DNA of 33,118 nt from contig CANJHI010000045.1 in assembly GCA_947474005.1 (NCBI GenBank), forward strand, positions 1 through 33,118, read 5' to 3'. The notes under the pieces are model-generated. The model ran no database searches and was not told where the DNA came from. It saw only the letters and a program-made list of their open reading frames with translations. Positions 15,088 through 23,550 of the stretch are shown in pieces. Numbering within the stretch: position 1 is the stretch's first letter; every line of letters starts with the position of its first letter. The DNA comes from Alphaproteobacteria bacterium (lineage in GTDB: Bacteria > Pseudomonadota > Alphaproteobacteria > Reyranellales > Reyranellaceae). Made by a program: the position numbers and the translations under genes.

Positions 15088-15481
15088 CACTCAGGCTATC
15101 GTCGGCTTCCAGACGCACGCCGACGGCGGTCACCGTTTCCAGCCAGTAGATCATCGAATCCGACGTGCTGGTGTGCTGGGGTAGGCCCTTCCAGAGATGC
15201 ATGCGCGCCTGGTTGCGGACCTGCCAGGGCGCGGGCAGCAGTCCGTCGAGCCGCGCCTCGAATGCCTGCTCGGTCTCCTTGGAGAGATCTGAAGCATCAT
15301 AATAAAGCACGTCGATATCCGCCGGCGGCCGGGGCGGCGAGATGCCGTGCAGATGGTCCCACACCTGGTTGCGCACGAAGCCTGCGGCAATGCACCAGTC
15401 CGGCAGCGCCAGCGTGCGCGCTGCACGGAGCTGTTTCATACCCACAGGGTCGTCTGCGATGATGTCGGCAATCAGGGACAT
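14942..15481 (-). CDS. Nucleotidyltransferase-like protein (DUF925 family)
   Basis: A 179-residue protein of the minimal nucleotidyltransferase-fold family once called DUF925. Signature elements are the N-terminal helix, WCIAAGFVRNQVWDHLHG (29-46), and the acidic DIDVLYYD strand (Asp55, Asp57), where metal-binding aspartates are expected. ATG 15481 is selected because upstream sequence in this frame is antisense to rnhB. Its function is unknown; relatives lack an assigned substrate. It is divergent from rnhB with 30 bp between starts, and its 3' end overlaps the read-through tail of the GIY-YIG frame. Confidence 0.8.
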   Translation of the reverse strand: MSLIADIIADDPVGMKQLRAARTLALPDWCIAAGFVRNQVWDHLHGISPPRPPADIDVLYYDASDLSKETEQAFEARLDGLLPAPWQVRNQARMHLWKGLPQHTSTSDSMIYWLETVTAVGVRLEADDSLSVIAPLGTDDLLNLRCRPTAFGRLRRSEYDERIAAKRWRELWSKVQFLD

Positions 15482-15511
15482 GGCCCAGTCTAGCCAACCT
15501 CGATGGGGATA

Positions 15512-16117
15512 ATGCCGAGTTTCCGCTTCGAACTGCGCTGCGAAGGACGCGTCGCCGGCATCGACGAAGCCGGGCGGGGACCGCTGGCCGGGCCGGTCTA
15601 TGCCGCCGCCGCCGTCATCGACCGCACGCGCGCCGCTCGGAAGCTCCTGCGGATGATCGACGATTCGAAGAAGCTGAGCCACGCGCAGCGCGAGGAGACC
15701 TATGAGGCGATGATCGTCTCCGGTGTCGTGCAGTTCGCCATCGCCGAGGCCAGCGTCGAGGAGATCGACCGCATCAACATCCTGCAGGCGACCTTCCTCG
15801 CCATGCGCCGCGCGCTGCAGGCGCTGGCCGAGCAGCCGGAGGTCGTGTTGGTCGACGGCAACCGCGCGCCGCCGCAACTGGGCTGCCGTGCAGAGACCAT
15901 CGTCGGCGGCGACGCGCACTCCTACTCGATCGCCGCCGCCTCGATCTTCGCCAAGGTGGCGCGCGACCGATATATGACGAGGCTTGCCGAGGCGTTTCCC
16001 GGCTATGGCTGGGAGCGCAACCGCGGCTACGGCAGCGCGCAGCATCTCGATGCCCTAACACTTCTCGGGCCGACCCCTCATCATCGTATGAGCTTCGCGC
16101 CTCTCCGGGCGATGTAA
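15512..16117 (+). CDS. rnhB: Ribonuclease HII
   Basis: A 201-residue RNase HII, which cleaves RNA in RNA-DNA hybrids and incises at misincorporated ribonucleotides. The catalytic set is intact: Asp18-Glu19 in GIDEAGRGPLAGP, Asp115 in VVLVDGN, Asp134 in GGDAHSYSIAAASIFAKVARD. The C-terminal GYGSAQH...LGPTPHHRMSF is characteristic. ATG 15512 is chosen over ATG 15503 because GGGG lies just upstream and MPSFRFEL matches the usual start. In alphaproteobacteria rnhB is often next to ccrM; here a VOC and a GST gene lie between them. Confidence 0.95.
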   Translation: MPSFRFELRCEGRVAGIDEAGRGPLAGPVYAAAAVIDRTRAARKLLRMIDDSKKLSHAQREETYEAMIVSGVVQFAIAEASVEEIDRINILQATFLAMRRALQALAEQPEVVLVDGNRAPPQLGCRAETIVGGDAHSYSIAAASIFAKVARDRYMTRLAEAFPGYGWERNRGYGSAQHLDALTLLGPTPHHRMSFAPLRAM

Positions 16118-16146
16118 TCATCGCCCTGCTCAGCTACTCTGACGGC

Positions 16147-16539
16147 ATGGGCATCGATTCGATCCGGAACATCGACTACGTCGTTCTCCTCTGCGAGGAC
16201 ATGGTCCGCGCGCGGAAATTCTATCTCGAGGTGATGAAGTTCCGACTCGAGCGGGACACTCCCAACTGGGTGAGCTTCCATGTCGGCTCGGGCCTCCTCT
16301 GCCTGCGACCGCGCATGCCGGATGGTGTCTTCCGGGACGGCCCGGGGGCTCCCGGCTCGGCGTCGTTGCAGCTCGCCTTTCGCGTCTCGCCGCCCGAGAT
16401 CGACGAATGCCATGCGGAGTTGATCGCCAAGGGCGTCGAGATGATGAGCCCGCCGCGCGATATCCCGGCCTGGCGGCACCGCGCACTGTTCTTTCGCGAT
16501 CCCGAAGGCAACGTGATCGAGATCTACGCCGAAGTCTGA
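16147..16539 (+). CDS. VOC (glyoxalase/bleomycin-resistance fold) protein
   Basis: A 130-residue vicinal-oxygen-chelate protein with two beta-alpha-beta-beta-beta modules. It opens IRNIDYVVLLCEDMVRARKFYLEVMKF and closes HRALFFRDPEGNVIEIYAE, with the final Glu as a typical metal ligand. The usual first metal ligand (His after the first strand) is replaced by Asp10/Tyr11. Substrate unknown. It lies 29 bp after rnhB and 33 bp before the GST gene, in the same direction, so it is probably co-transcribed with them. Confidence 0.82.
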   Translation: MGIDSIRNIDYVVLLCEDMVRARKFYLEVMKFRLERDTPNWVSFHVGSGLLCLRPRMPDGVFRDGPGAPGSASLQLAFRVSPPEIDECHAELIAKGVEMMSPPRDIPAWRHRALFFRDPEGNVIEIYAEV

Positions 16540-16572
16540 CGCCAAGAAGCGCCAATGAGGGAGAGACGATCC

Positions 16573-17199
16573 GTGCTGAAACTCTACTATGCCGCCCACA
16601 CCTGTTCGCTCGCCACCCACATCGTGCTGGAAGAGGTCGGCGCCGACTATTCGACTGTGCGCGTCGACTTCGCCAAGGAGCAGCAGAAGTCGCTAGAATT
16701 TCTCAAGCTCAATCCGAAGGCGCGCGTGCCGGCGCTGGTCACCGACAAGGGCATCCTGACCGAGACGCCGGCCATGCTGGTCTATGTCGCGCAGAGCTTC
16801 CCGGCATCGCGGCTCGCGCTGATGGACGATCCCTTCGCCTTCGCCCGGGTCCAGTCCTTCAACTCCTATCTCTGCTCGCACCTGCATGTAGCGCACGCGC
16901 ACCGCATGCGCGGCCATCGCTGGGTCGATGCCGACGACACGGCATCGATTGCCGCCATGCAGCGCAAGGTGCCCGAGTCGGTCGGCGGCGCCTTCGAGCT
17001 GATCGAGCGCGAGATGCTGAAGGGTCCGTGGGTGATGGGCGAGCATTACACGATCTGCGATCCCTATCTCTTCACGCTCGCCCAATGGCTCGAAGCCGAC
17101 GGCGTCGATCCGGCGCGCATCCCGCACGTGGTCGACCACCGCCGCCGCATGTCCGAGCGGCCTGGTGTGAAGAAGGCGATCGCCGCGGAACTCGCCTAG
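16573..17199 (+). CDS. Glutathione S-transferase family protein
   Basis: A 208-residue GST. GTG 16573 gives MLKLYYAAHTCSLATHIVLEEVGADY, the standard N-terminal thioredoxin-fold start with Ser12 in the active-site region; an in-frame ATG at 16555 overlaps the purine-rich ribosome-binding site (AGGGAG) and is less likely. NPKARVPAL precedes the cis-proline, and ETPAMLVYVAQSF includes the glutathione gamma-glutamyl contact. The C-terminal helical domain ends near WLEADGVDPARIPHV. The pattern is beta-class-like. Substrate unknown. Confidence 0.88.
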   Translation: MLKLYYAAHTCSLATHIVLEEVGADYSTVRVDFAKEQQKSLEFLKLNPKARVPALVTDKGILTETPAMLVYVAQSFPASRLALMDDPFAFARVQSFNSYLCSHLHVAHAHRMRGHRWVDADDTASIAAMQRKVPESVGGAFELIEREMLKGPWVMGEHYTICDPYLFTLAQWLEADGVDPARIPHVVDHRRRMSERPGVKKAIAAELA

Positions 17200-17224
17200 G
17201 TCTGGTAGGTCCTGCCAATCGCCC

Positions 17225-18400
<1,176 letters not shown>

Positions 18401-18422
18401 GGGCAGCAGAACGGGATCAGCG

Positions 18423-18827
18423 ATGAGGCAATCGATCGCCACCGTGGCCCTCGTCGTGCGGGATTACGACGAAGCGCTCGCCTTCTATGTGGGAACGCTC
18501 GGCTTCACGTTGATCGAGGACACCTACATTCCCGCCCAGGACAAGCGTTGGGTCACCGTGGCGCCGCCCGGTTCGACGGGGCCGCTCCTGCTGCTGGCGC
18601 GTGCCGTCGGCGAAGAGCAGTCGTCGCGCATCGGAAACCAGACCGGCGGGCGCGTCTTCCTTTTCCTCTACACCGACGATTTCTGGCGCGACTACGCTGC
18701 CTATCGCAGCAAGGGCGTCATCTTCGTCCGTGAACCGAAGGAAGAAAGCTACGGCACTGTCGCGGTGTTCGCCGATCTTTATGGGACCTTGTGGGATTTG
18801 CTGCAGCCGAAGATGGCGGTCGCCTGA
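18423..18827 (+). CDS. VOC-family protein (glyoxalase superfamily)
   Basis: A 134-residue VOC protein. It begins SIATVALVVRDYDEALAFYVGTLGFTLIED, the first beta-alpha-beta module, and ends with GTVAVFADLYGTLWDLLQP, the last metal-binding strand; the Gly/Asp-rich loop TGGRVFLFLYTDDFWRDYAAY lies between. ATG 18423 follows the ccrM stop by 22 bp. The substrate is unknown. Similar proteins are often labelled 'extradiol dioxygenase-like' or 'glyoxalase'; its link to ccrM is probably only co-transcription. Confidence 0.82.
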   Translation: MRQSIATVALVVRDYDEALAFYVGTLGFTLIEDTYIPAQDKRWVTVAPPGSTGPLLLLARAVGEEQSSRIGNQTGGRVFLFLYTDDFWRDYAAYRSKGVIFVREPKEESYGTVAVFADLYGTLWDLLQPKMAVA

Positions 18828-18875
18828 GAAAAGCGCTGCTGCCCCAGGCAGTCCCGTCGCAACGGACGCCCTCGT

Positions 18876-19280
18876 TCAAGCCGGCGGTGCGATCAGCGTG
18901 ACCTTCGGAAAGTAACGGCGGTAGCGGCCAGCGTCACGCGTGAGCAGCGGCCAGCCCTCGACTGCCGCATGAGCGCCAATGAAAAAGTCGGGCAGGACTC
19001 CGGTTCGCGTGCCGCCGGCCGCGCGGTATCGCTGAAAGGCTTTTCCGGCGAGGAACAGCGCAGAACGCGGTGTTGGCGCGATCTCGATCATCGCCTGGGC
19101 GAGCATCGCGTCGAGATCTTCTATCCGATTGTAGCGGATGGAGGTCTCGGCATAGACGATATCGTTGATGAGGATCGGGCCCGCCAAGGCGGCCTCTTCG
19201 AGACGGGCCAACGACCACTCCGACCAATCGGGGTCGTCGGTCACGAGATCGAGCAGGACGTTGGTATCGACCAGAATCAC
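18876..19280 (-). CDS. vapC: VapC-type PIN-domain ribonuclease toxin
   Basis: A 134-residue toxin of a type II module; VapC proteins cleave tRNA or rRNA. All acidic metal ligands are present: Asp5 (ILVDTNVLLDL), Glu45 (VYAETS), Asp98 (GVLPDFFIGAHA) and Asp116 (LLTRDAG). The start codon is GTG at 19280, preceded by no strong ribosome-binding site, so translation is likely coupled to the antitoxin gene upstream. The 16-bp tandem duplication at the gene junction separates the vapB stop and the vapC start by 17 nt. Unlike the two toxin remnants at 2-152 and 8308-8664, this system appears intact. Confidence 0.92.
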   Translation of the reverse strand: MILVDTNVLLDLVTDDPDWSEWSLARLEEAALAGPILINDIVYAETSIRYNRIEDLDAMLAQAMIEIAPTPRSALFLAGKAFQRYRAAGGTRTGVLPDFFIGAHAAVEGWPLLTRDAGRYRRYFPKVTLIAPPA

Positions 19281-19307
19281 GTCAGCGCTCGATCACGTCA
19301 GCGCTCG
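19276..19307. repeat. 16-bp tandem duplication at the vapB/vapC junction
   Basis: ATCACGTCAGCGCTCG occurs twice in direct contact (19276-19291 and 19292-19307). On the coding (minus) strand each copy contains TGAC-GTGAT. Without the duplication the vapB stop would lie one base before the vapC GTG; with it a four-codon GTG-ATC-GAG-CGC-TGA mini-frame is inserted. Confidence 0.97.
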
Positions 19308-19531
19308 CCGCGCGTCATGGCCATGATCTCGGCCGTGCTCAGGCCCTTGCCGGCCTGGCCGCGCAGGCGCGCGAAACGGTTCGGGCGGGCCTTCTTCTCG
19401 ATCTTGACCAGAACGATGCGGCCATCCTGGGCACGCTCGAAATCGATCATGCTCCCGGGCCCAATCCCCAGGAGATCACGAACCCGCTTCGGGATGGTGA
19501 CCTGACCTTTGCTGGTAACGGTCGTGCTCAT
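19298..19531 (-). CDS. vapB: VapB antitoxin, AbrB/SpoVT fold
   Basis: A 77-residue AbrB-type (swapped-hairpin) antitoxin that binds DNA and blocks VapC. The DNA-binding module is MSTTVTSKGQVTIPKRVRDLLGIGPGSMIDF (1-31). The C-terminal RFARLRGQAGKGLSTAEIMAMTRGE is the toxin-binding tail. ATG 19531 has GGAGGG about 6 nt upstream; an in-frame start eight codons earlier is inside the likely promoter. The complex would bind near 19532-19565, where AATTAATT-like sequence (GACAATTAATTCAG) is present. Confidence 0.92.
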   Translation of the reverse strand: MSTTVTSKGQVTIPKRVRDLLGIGPGSMIDFERAQDGRIVLVKIEKKARPNRFARLRGQAGKGLSTAEIMAMTRGER

Positions 19532-19624
19532 GGCAGCCCTCCGGTAAGGCGACAATTAATTCAGGTATTACTTAGCATGCCTTGCGTCGATTTTCGAGCG
19601 AGCTTCGCGTGGGGCGGTACGGCC

Positions 19625-20518
19625 CTAGTTCTTGATGAAGTCGACGAAAGCCCGAAGCGGTGCCGGCAGGTGGCGGCGACCGGGATAGTAGAGGAAAGGT
19701 CCCGAGAAGTTTTGCCACCAGGGCTTCAGCACCGGCTCCAACGCGCCACTGTCGAAATGGGGATGCAGCCACTCTTCGAAGATGTGGACGATGCCGAGTC
19801 CGGCGACGCCTGCGCTGACCGCGAGGTCCGCCGCCGCGCCGATCCGCACCACCAACGGTCCCGTGGGGGTGACGCGCACCACTTCGCCATCGCGCTCGAA
19901 TTCCCACGGCGGCATCGCGCCGCTGGAAAACTGCCCGCGCAGGCAGGCGTGCTTGAGGAGATCGCGCGGATGTTTTGGCTGGCCGCGCGCTTTTAGATAG
20001 TCGGGCGCGGCGGCCGTGGCGAAGCGCTGAATGCGCGGGCCGATCGGGATCGCGATCATGTCCTGCTCGAGCCGCTCGTCGTAGCGGATTCCGGCATCGC
20101 AGCCTGCGGCCAGCACGTCGACGAAGCTGTCCTCGACGATGACCTCCAGCCTTATGTCCGGATAGGCTTTTAGAAACGGCGCCACGATCGAGGGCAGCAC
20201 CAGGCGAGCGGCCACGCCCGGCACGTTGAGCCTGAGCGTCCCGACCGGCCGGTCGCGAAAGGCGTTCACGACATCCATCGCCGCGCCGATTTCGCCGAGC
20301 GCCGGCCGCAGCCGCTCGAGGAGGCGGGCGCCTGCCTCGGTCGGGGCGACGCTGCGCGTCGTGCGATTGAGCAGGCGCACGCCGAGCTTCGCCTCCAGCC
20401 GCCGCACGGCCCCGCTCAGGCTGGACGCGGAGACGCCGCCCAGCCGCGCGGCATCGCGAAATCCGCCCGCTAGGGCCACCGCCGCGAAGGCGGAGAGATC
20501 GTTCAGGTCCTCGGCCAT
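19625..20518 (-). CDS. LysR-family transcriptional regulator
   Basis: A 297-residue LysR regulator with N-terminal winged helix (about 1-60): DLSAFAAVALAGGFRDAARL, then SASSLSGAVRRLEAKLGVRLLNRTTRSVAPTEAG. A linker helix and a periplasmic-binding-like effector domain follow (LRLNVPGVAARLVLPSIVAPFLKAYPDI onward). It is divergent from the aldo/keto reductase gene, 96 bp away, its most likely target. A TGTGC-N8-GCACA palindrome touches its start codon, consistent with autorepression. Effector unknown. Confidence 0.92.
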   Translation of the reverse strand: MAEDLNDLSAFAAVALAGGFRDAARLGGVSASSLSGAVRRLEAKLGVRLLNRTTRSVAPTEAGARLLERLRPALGEIGAAMDVVNAFRDRPVGTLRLNVPGVAARLVLPSIVAPFLKAYPDIRLEVIVEDSFVDVLAAGCDAGIRYDERLEQDMIAIPIGPRIQRFATAAAPDYLKARGQPKHPRDLLKHACLRGQFSSGAMPPWEFERDGEVVRVTPTGPLVVRIGAAADLAVSAGVAGLGIVHIFEEWLHPHFDSGALEPVLKPWWQNFSGPFLYYPGRRHLPAPLRAFVDFIKN

Positions 20519-20536
20519 TGTGCATATTTTCGCACA
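20519..20536. promoter_or_regulatory. Candidate LysR-type operator before the AKR gene
   Basis: TGTGC-N8-GCACA (20519-20523 and 20532-20536), directly next to the LysR start codon in the divergent intergenic region. It has the T-N11-A form of LysR sites. Confidence 0.45.
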
Positions 20537-20614
20537 GCCCGTTCCGATTAGGCAGGATTATCGTTCGAACGCGCCGGGGCCATATGTCGGCTTGTTCAGC
20601 TCAGGAGGCTCTCC

Positions 20615-21490
20615 ATGACCGACACCGCCACGACATTCGCGCTCGGCAATCGAACCGTGAAACGCATGGGCTACGGCGCCATGCAGCTTGCCGGGCCCGG
20701 CGTTTTCGGTCCGCCGAAGGATCGTGGCGCCGCGCTCGCCGTCCTGCGCGAGGCAGTCGCGCGCGGAGTCGATCACATCGACACCAGCGACTTCTATGGC
20801 CCGCACATCACAAACCAGCTCATCCGCGAGGCGCTCCATCCCTATCCGGACAAGCTCACGATCGTGACCAAGATCGGCGCCGTGCGCGGCGATGACGCCT
20901 CGTGGATCCCGGCGTTCACATCAGCGGATCTCACCCGCGCCGTCCACGACAACCTGCGGAACCTCGGCGCCCCGGCGCTCGACGTCGTCAACCTGCGGGT
21001 TATCATGGGAAGCGACCATGGGCCCAGCGAAGGATCGATCGAGGCGCCGTTCACCGCGCTCGCGGAGCTGCAGCGACAGGGTCTGATCCGCCATCTCGGC
21101 GTCAGCAACGCCACGCCGGCCCAGGTCGCCGAGGCGCGCCGCATCGCCAAGGTCGTTTGCGTACAAAACCACTACAACCTCGCCCATCGTGCCGACGATG
21201 CGCTGATCGACGAGCTCGCGGGCGCGGGCATCGCCTACGTGCCCTTCTTCCCCCTCGGCGGCTTCACGCCACTGCAGTCCTCGACCCTCTCGGAGGTGGC
21301 GGGTGAGCTCGGCGCGACGCCGCTGCAGGTGGCGCTCGCCTGGCTGCTGCATCGCGCGCCCAACATTCTCCTGATCCCGGGCACCTCGTCGGTCGGTCAC
21401 CTGCACGAGAATCTCAAGGCGGCCGAACTCGAGCTCTCGGACGAAGTGTTCGCCAGGCTGGAGGCGATCGGCGCAAAGAACGCTCGATGA
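20615..21490 (+). CDS. Aldo/keto reductase family oxidoreductase (YdbC-like)
   Basis: A 291-residue (beta/alpha)8 aldo/keto reductase, probably NADPH-dependent. Catalytic Asp56 and Tyr61 (HIDTSDFYGPH) and Lys86 (IVTKIG) are present. The usual catalytic His of the tetrad is replaced: the strand reads DVVNLRVIMG with Arg128, as in the YdbC group. The NADP-binding end is IPGTSSVGHLHENLKAAEL. ATG 20615 has an excellent AGGAGG 7 nt upstream. It is likely controlled by the divergent LysR gene. Substrate unknown; YdbC reduces pyridoxal, which is only one possibility here. Confidence 0.88.
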   Translation: MTDTATTFALGNRTVKRMGYGAMQLAGPGVFGPPKDRGAALAVLREAVARGVDHIDTSDFYGPHITNQLIREALHPYPDKLTIVTKIGAVRGDDASWIPAFTSADLTRAVHDNLRNLGAPALDVVNLRVIMGSDHGPSEGSIEAPFTALAELQRQGLIRHLGVSNATPAQVAEARRIAKVVCVQNHYNLAHRADDALIDELAGAGIAYVPFFPLGGFTPLQSSTLSEVAGELGATPLQVALAWLLHRAPNILLIPGTSSVGHLHENLKAAELELSDEVFARLEAIGAKNAR

Positions 21491-21508
21491 GCGACCGCAG
21501 CAGCGGCC

Positions 21509-22423
21509 TCAGGCCTTCGCGGCGTATTTCGACAGCCGCAGTCGCGGCACTGCGATCATCTCGTCACGCAGGGGATCTCGCGATCCGCGCAGCCACGCCG
21601 CTGCAAGGGGCAGGAGCTTCAGGTCCATCGCATTCTCCAAAGCGAGCGGAATGAAGCGCACGCCCGAGACGGCGAACCGGGAGGCCCATCGCGGTACGAT
21701 CGCCAGGCCGAGCTTGGCCGCGACCAGATTGACGATCGTCTGCTTCTCCTCGGCGACCTGGGCGATCATGGGCTTCGGCCGGGCGCGCTCGAACAGCTTC
21801 ATGGTGAGGTCGTGGCTGTGTGGCCGCGAGGCGCGGTCGGGGACGATCAGCGGCTGGCCGACGAGGGCGGCGACGGTGAGGCGGCGGCGTTTTGCCAGCC
21901 TGTGCCGCGACGGCAGCGCGACAACGGGCGTCTCGTGGAACAACTCCAGAAGCTCGATCCGCTTGTCGACAGTTGCCGGCGGCCGCACGAAGACAAGGTC
22001 GAGACGGCCCGACAGAAGCCGCGGCAGGAGCCGCACGGTCTTGTCCTCGACGAGTTGCACGGTGACGCCCGTGCGTTGCTCCTGGAAGTCGTGCAGCAGG
22101 TCGGGCACCAGCCCCGCCGCCGCCGTGTCGATGGCGCCCACCCGCAGGATACGCGCCCGTCGCCGTCCGCGGTCGCGGAACTGCCGGCCAAGGGCGTCGG
22201 CCTGACCGAGCAGCTTACGCACGTCGTCAAGGAGGGCGGCGCCGTCCTGGGAGAGCGCCACGTTGCGCGTGGTCCGCAGCAGCAGCGGCATGCCGACCGA
22301 CTCTTCGAGCTGCCGAACCTGGCGGCCGAGCACCGAGGGCAACATGTCGAGCCGCCGTGCGGCCCGGCCGAAGTGCAGCTCTTCAGCGACCGCGACGAAG
22401 CAGCGTAGCTGGGAAAGGTCCAT
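21509..22423 (-). CDS. LysR-family transcriptional regulator of the tartrate cluster
   Basis: A 304-residue LysR regulator. The N-terminal helix-turn-helix domain reads LSQLRCFVAVAEELHFGRAARRL, then SVLGRQVRQLEESVGMPLLLRTTRNVALSQDG. The effector domain begins near LRVGAIDTAAAGLVPDLL. It is divergent from the Bug-type binding protein gene, with a perfect 10-bp inverted repeat between them at 22425-22455, immediately next to its own start codon. I infer that it controls that gene and the following tartrate dehydrogenase gene; the inducer may be tartrate or a related acid. Confidence 0.92.
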   Translation of the reverse strand: MDLSQLRCFVAVAEELHFGRAARRLDMLPSVLGRQVRQLEESVGMPLLLRTTRNVALSQDGAALLDDVRKLLGQADALGRQFRDRGRRRARILRVGAIDTAAAGLVPDLLHDFQEQRTGVTVQLVEDKTVRLLPRLLSGRLDLVFVRPPATVDKRIELLELFHETPVVALPSRHRLAKRRRLTVAALVGQPLIVPDRASRPHSHDLTMKLFERARPKPMIAQVAEEKQTIVNLVAAKLGLAIVPRWASRFAVSGVRFIPLALENAMDLKLLPLAAAWLRGSRDPLRDEMIAVPRLRLSKYAAKA

Positions 22424-22424
22424 C

Positions 22425-22455
22425 CGGGATTATAGCCGGAATTTGTATAATCCCG
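22425..22455. promoter_or_regulatory. LysR operator, perfect 10-bp inverted repeat
   Basis: CGGGATTATA (22425-22434) and TATAATCCCG (22446-22455) are exact inverted arms with an 11-bp spacer, fitting the T-N11-A rule for LysR sites. It lies in the divergent promoter region between the LysR gene and the binding-protein gene. TATAAT in the right arm could also be the -10 of the + strand promoter. Confidence 0.75.
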
Positions 22456-22526
22456 TGGCGATTGTGATCGGCCGTCCGCTGCCTTAGGGAGAGAGCATAA
22501 AGAAAACTTTTAGGGAGCCGCCCCCC

Positions 22527-23525
22527 ATGTCCTCGTCGTCCTCGTTCCGTCGCGCCCTTCTCTCCGGCGCGCTGGCCTTTGCCGCAGCCTCGTCGTTCGC
22601 CGTTTCCGCCCATGCCCAGGGCTATCCGAACAAGCCCATCACCCTTGTTGTGCCCGCGGCCGCGGGCGGTCCGACCGACACGGTGGCGCGTCTCATTGCC
22701 GAATCGATGAGCAAGACGCTCGGCCAGACCGTGGTCGTCGACAATACCGGCGGCGCCGGCGGCACGATCGGCATGGCCCGCGTCGCGCGCGCCGCGCCCG
22801 ATGGCTACACCATCGCCGTCTGGCACATCGCGCATTCCACGGCGCCGTCCCTCTACGACGACCTGAAATACAACGTGGTGAACGATTTCGACAGCATCGG
22901 CCGCATCACCGACGTGCCGATGACGATCGTCGGGAAGGCGGCGCTGCCGCCGAACAACATCGCGGAGTTCGTGGCCTGGCTGCGCGCCAACGCCGCCAAG
23001 GCGACCTACGGCCATGCCGGCATCGGCTCGGCCTCGCATCTCTGCGGCCTGATGTTCCTGAAGGAAGTGGGCGTCAAGGTCGAGGGCGTGGGCTATCGCG
23101 GCACCGGGCCGGCCATGATCGACCTGCTGGCCGGCCAGTTCGATTTCATGTGTGACCAGACCACCGGCACCACCGGCCCCATCAAGGACGGCAAGATCAA
23201 GGGCTACGCCGTCACCACCAAGTTCAAGGTCTCCTCGGTGCCCGACCTGCCGACGCTCGACAGCACCGTCCTGCCGGGCTTCGAGGTTTCAGCCTGGCAC
23301 GCCATGTGGGCGCCCAAGGGAATCCCGAAGGCGGCGACCGACAAGCTCGTCGCCGCTCTGCAGATTGCGCTCAAGGACCCCAAGGTGATCGAACGCTTCG
23401 CCAGCCTCGGCACCGTGCCGGTCGATCCGTCGCTGACGCAGCCCGCAGCGCTGAAGTCTCACCTCGAGGCGGAGGTGAAGCGCTGGGGCGAGGTCATCAA
23501 GGCGGCCGGCGTGAAGGGCAACTAG
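22527..23525 (+). CDS. Bug-type tripartite tricarboxylate transporter solute-binding protein
   Basis: A 332-residue periplasmic binding protein of the TctC/Bug family. A clear signal peptide (SSSSSFRRALLSGALAFAAA...) is cut after AHA-Q, then YPNKPITLVVPAAAGGPTDTVARLIAE, the family's first binding loop. The second hallmark is GYRGTGPAMIDLLAGQFDFMCDQ. AGGGAG lies about 9 nt upstream of the ATG. Ligands of Bug proteins include di- and tricarboxylates. No TctA or TctB membrane subunit is encoded nearby, so it must share a permease encoded elsewhere or act as a sensor. It is co-directional with tartrate dehydrogenase, 25 bp away. Confidence 0.92.
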   Translation: MSSSSSFRRALLSGALAFAAASSFAVSAHAQGYPNKPITLVVPAAAGGPTDTVARLIAESMSKTLGQTVVVDNTGGAGGTIGMARVARAAPDGYTIAVWHIAHSTAPSLYDDLKYNVVNDFDSIGRITDVPMTIVGKAALPPNNIAEFVAWLRANAAKATYGHAGIGSASHLCGLMFLKEVGVKVEGVGYRGTGPAMIDLLAGQFDFMCDQTTGTTGPIKDGKIKGYAVTTKFKVSSVPDLPTLDSTVLPGFEVSAWHAMWAPKGIPKAATDKLVAALQIALKDPKVIERFASLGTVPVDPSLTQPAALKSHLEAEVKRWGEVIKAAGVKGN

Positions 23526-23550
23526 AGTAAAGGCAACGGGGAAGATGACC

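Noticed and set aside
16081..16620. 179-residue minus-strand frame over the VOC gene
   Set aside because: Antisense shadow of a protein with clear VOC signature.
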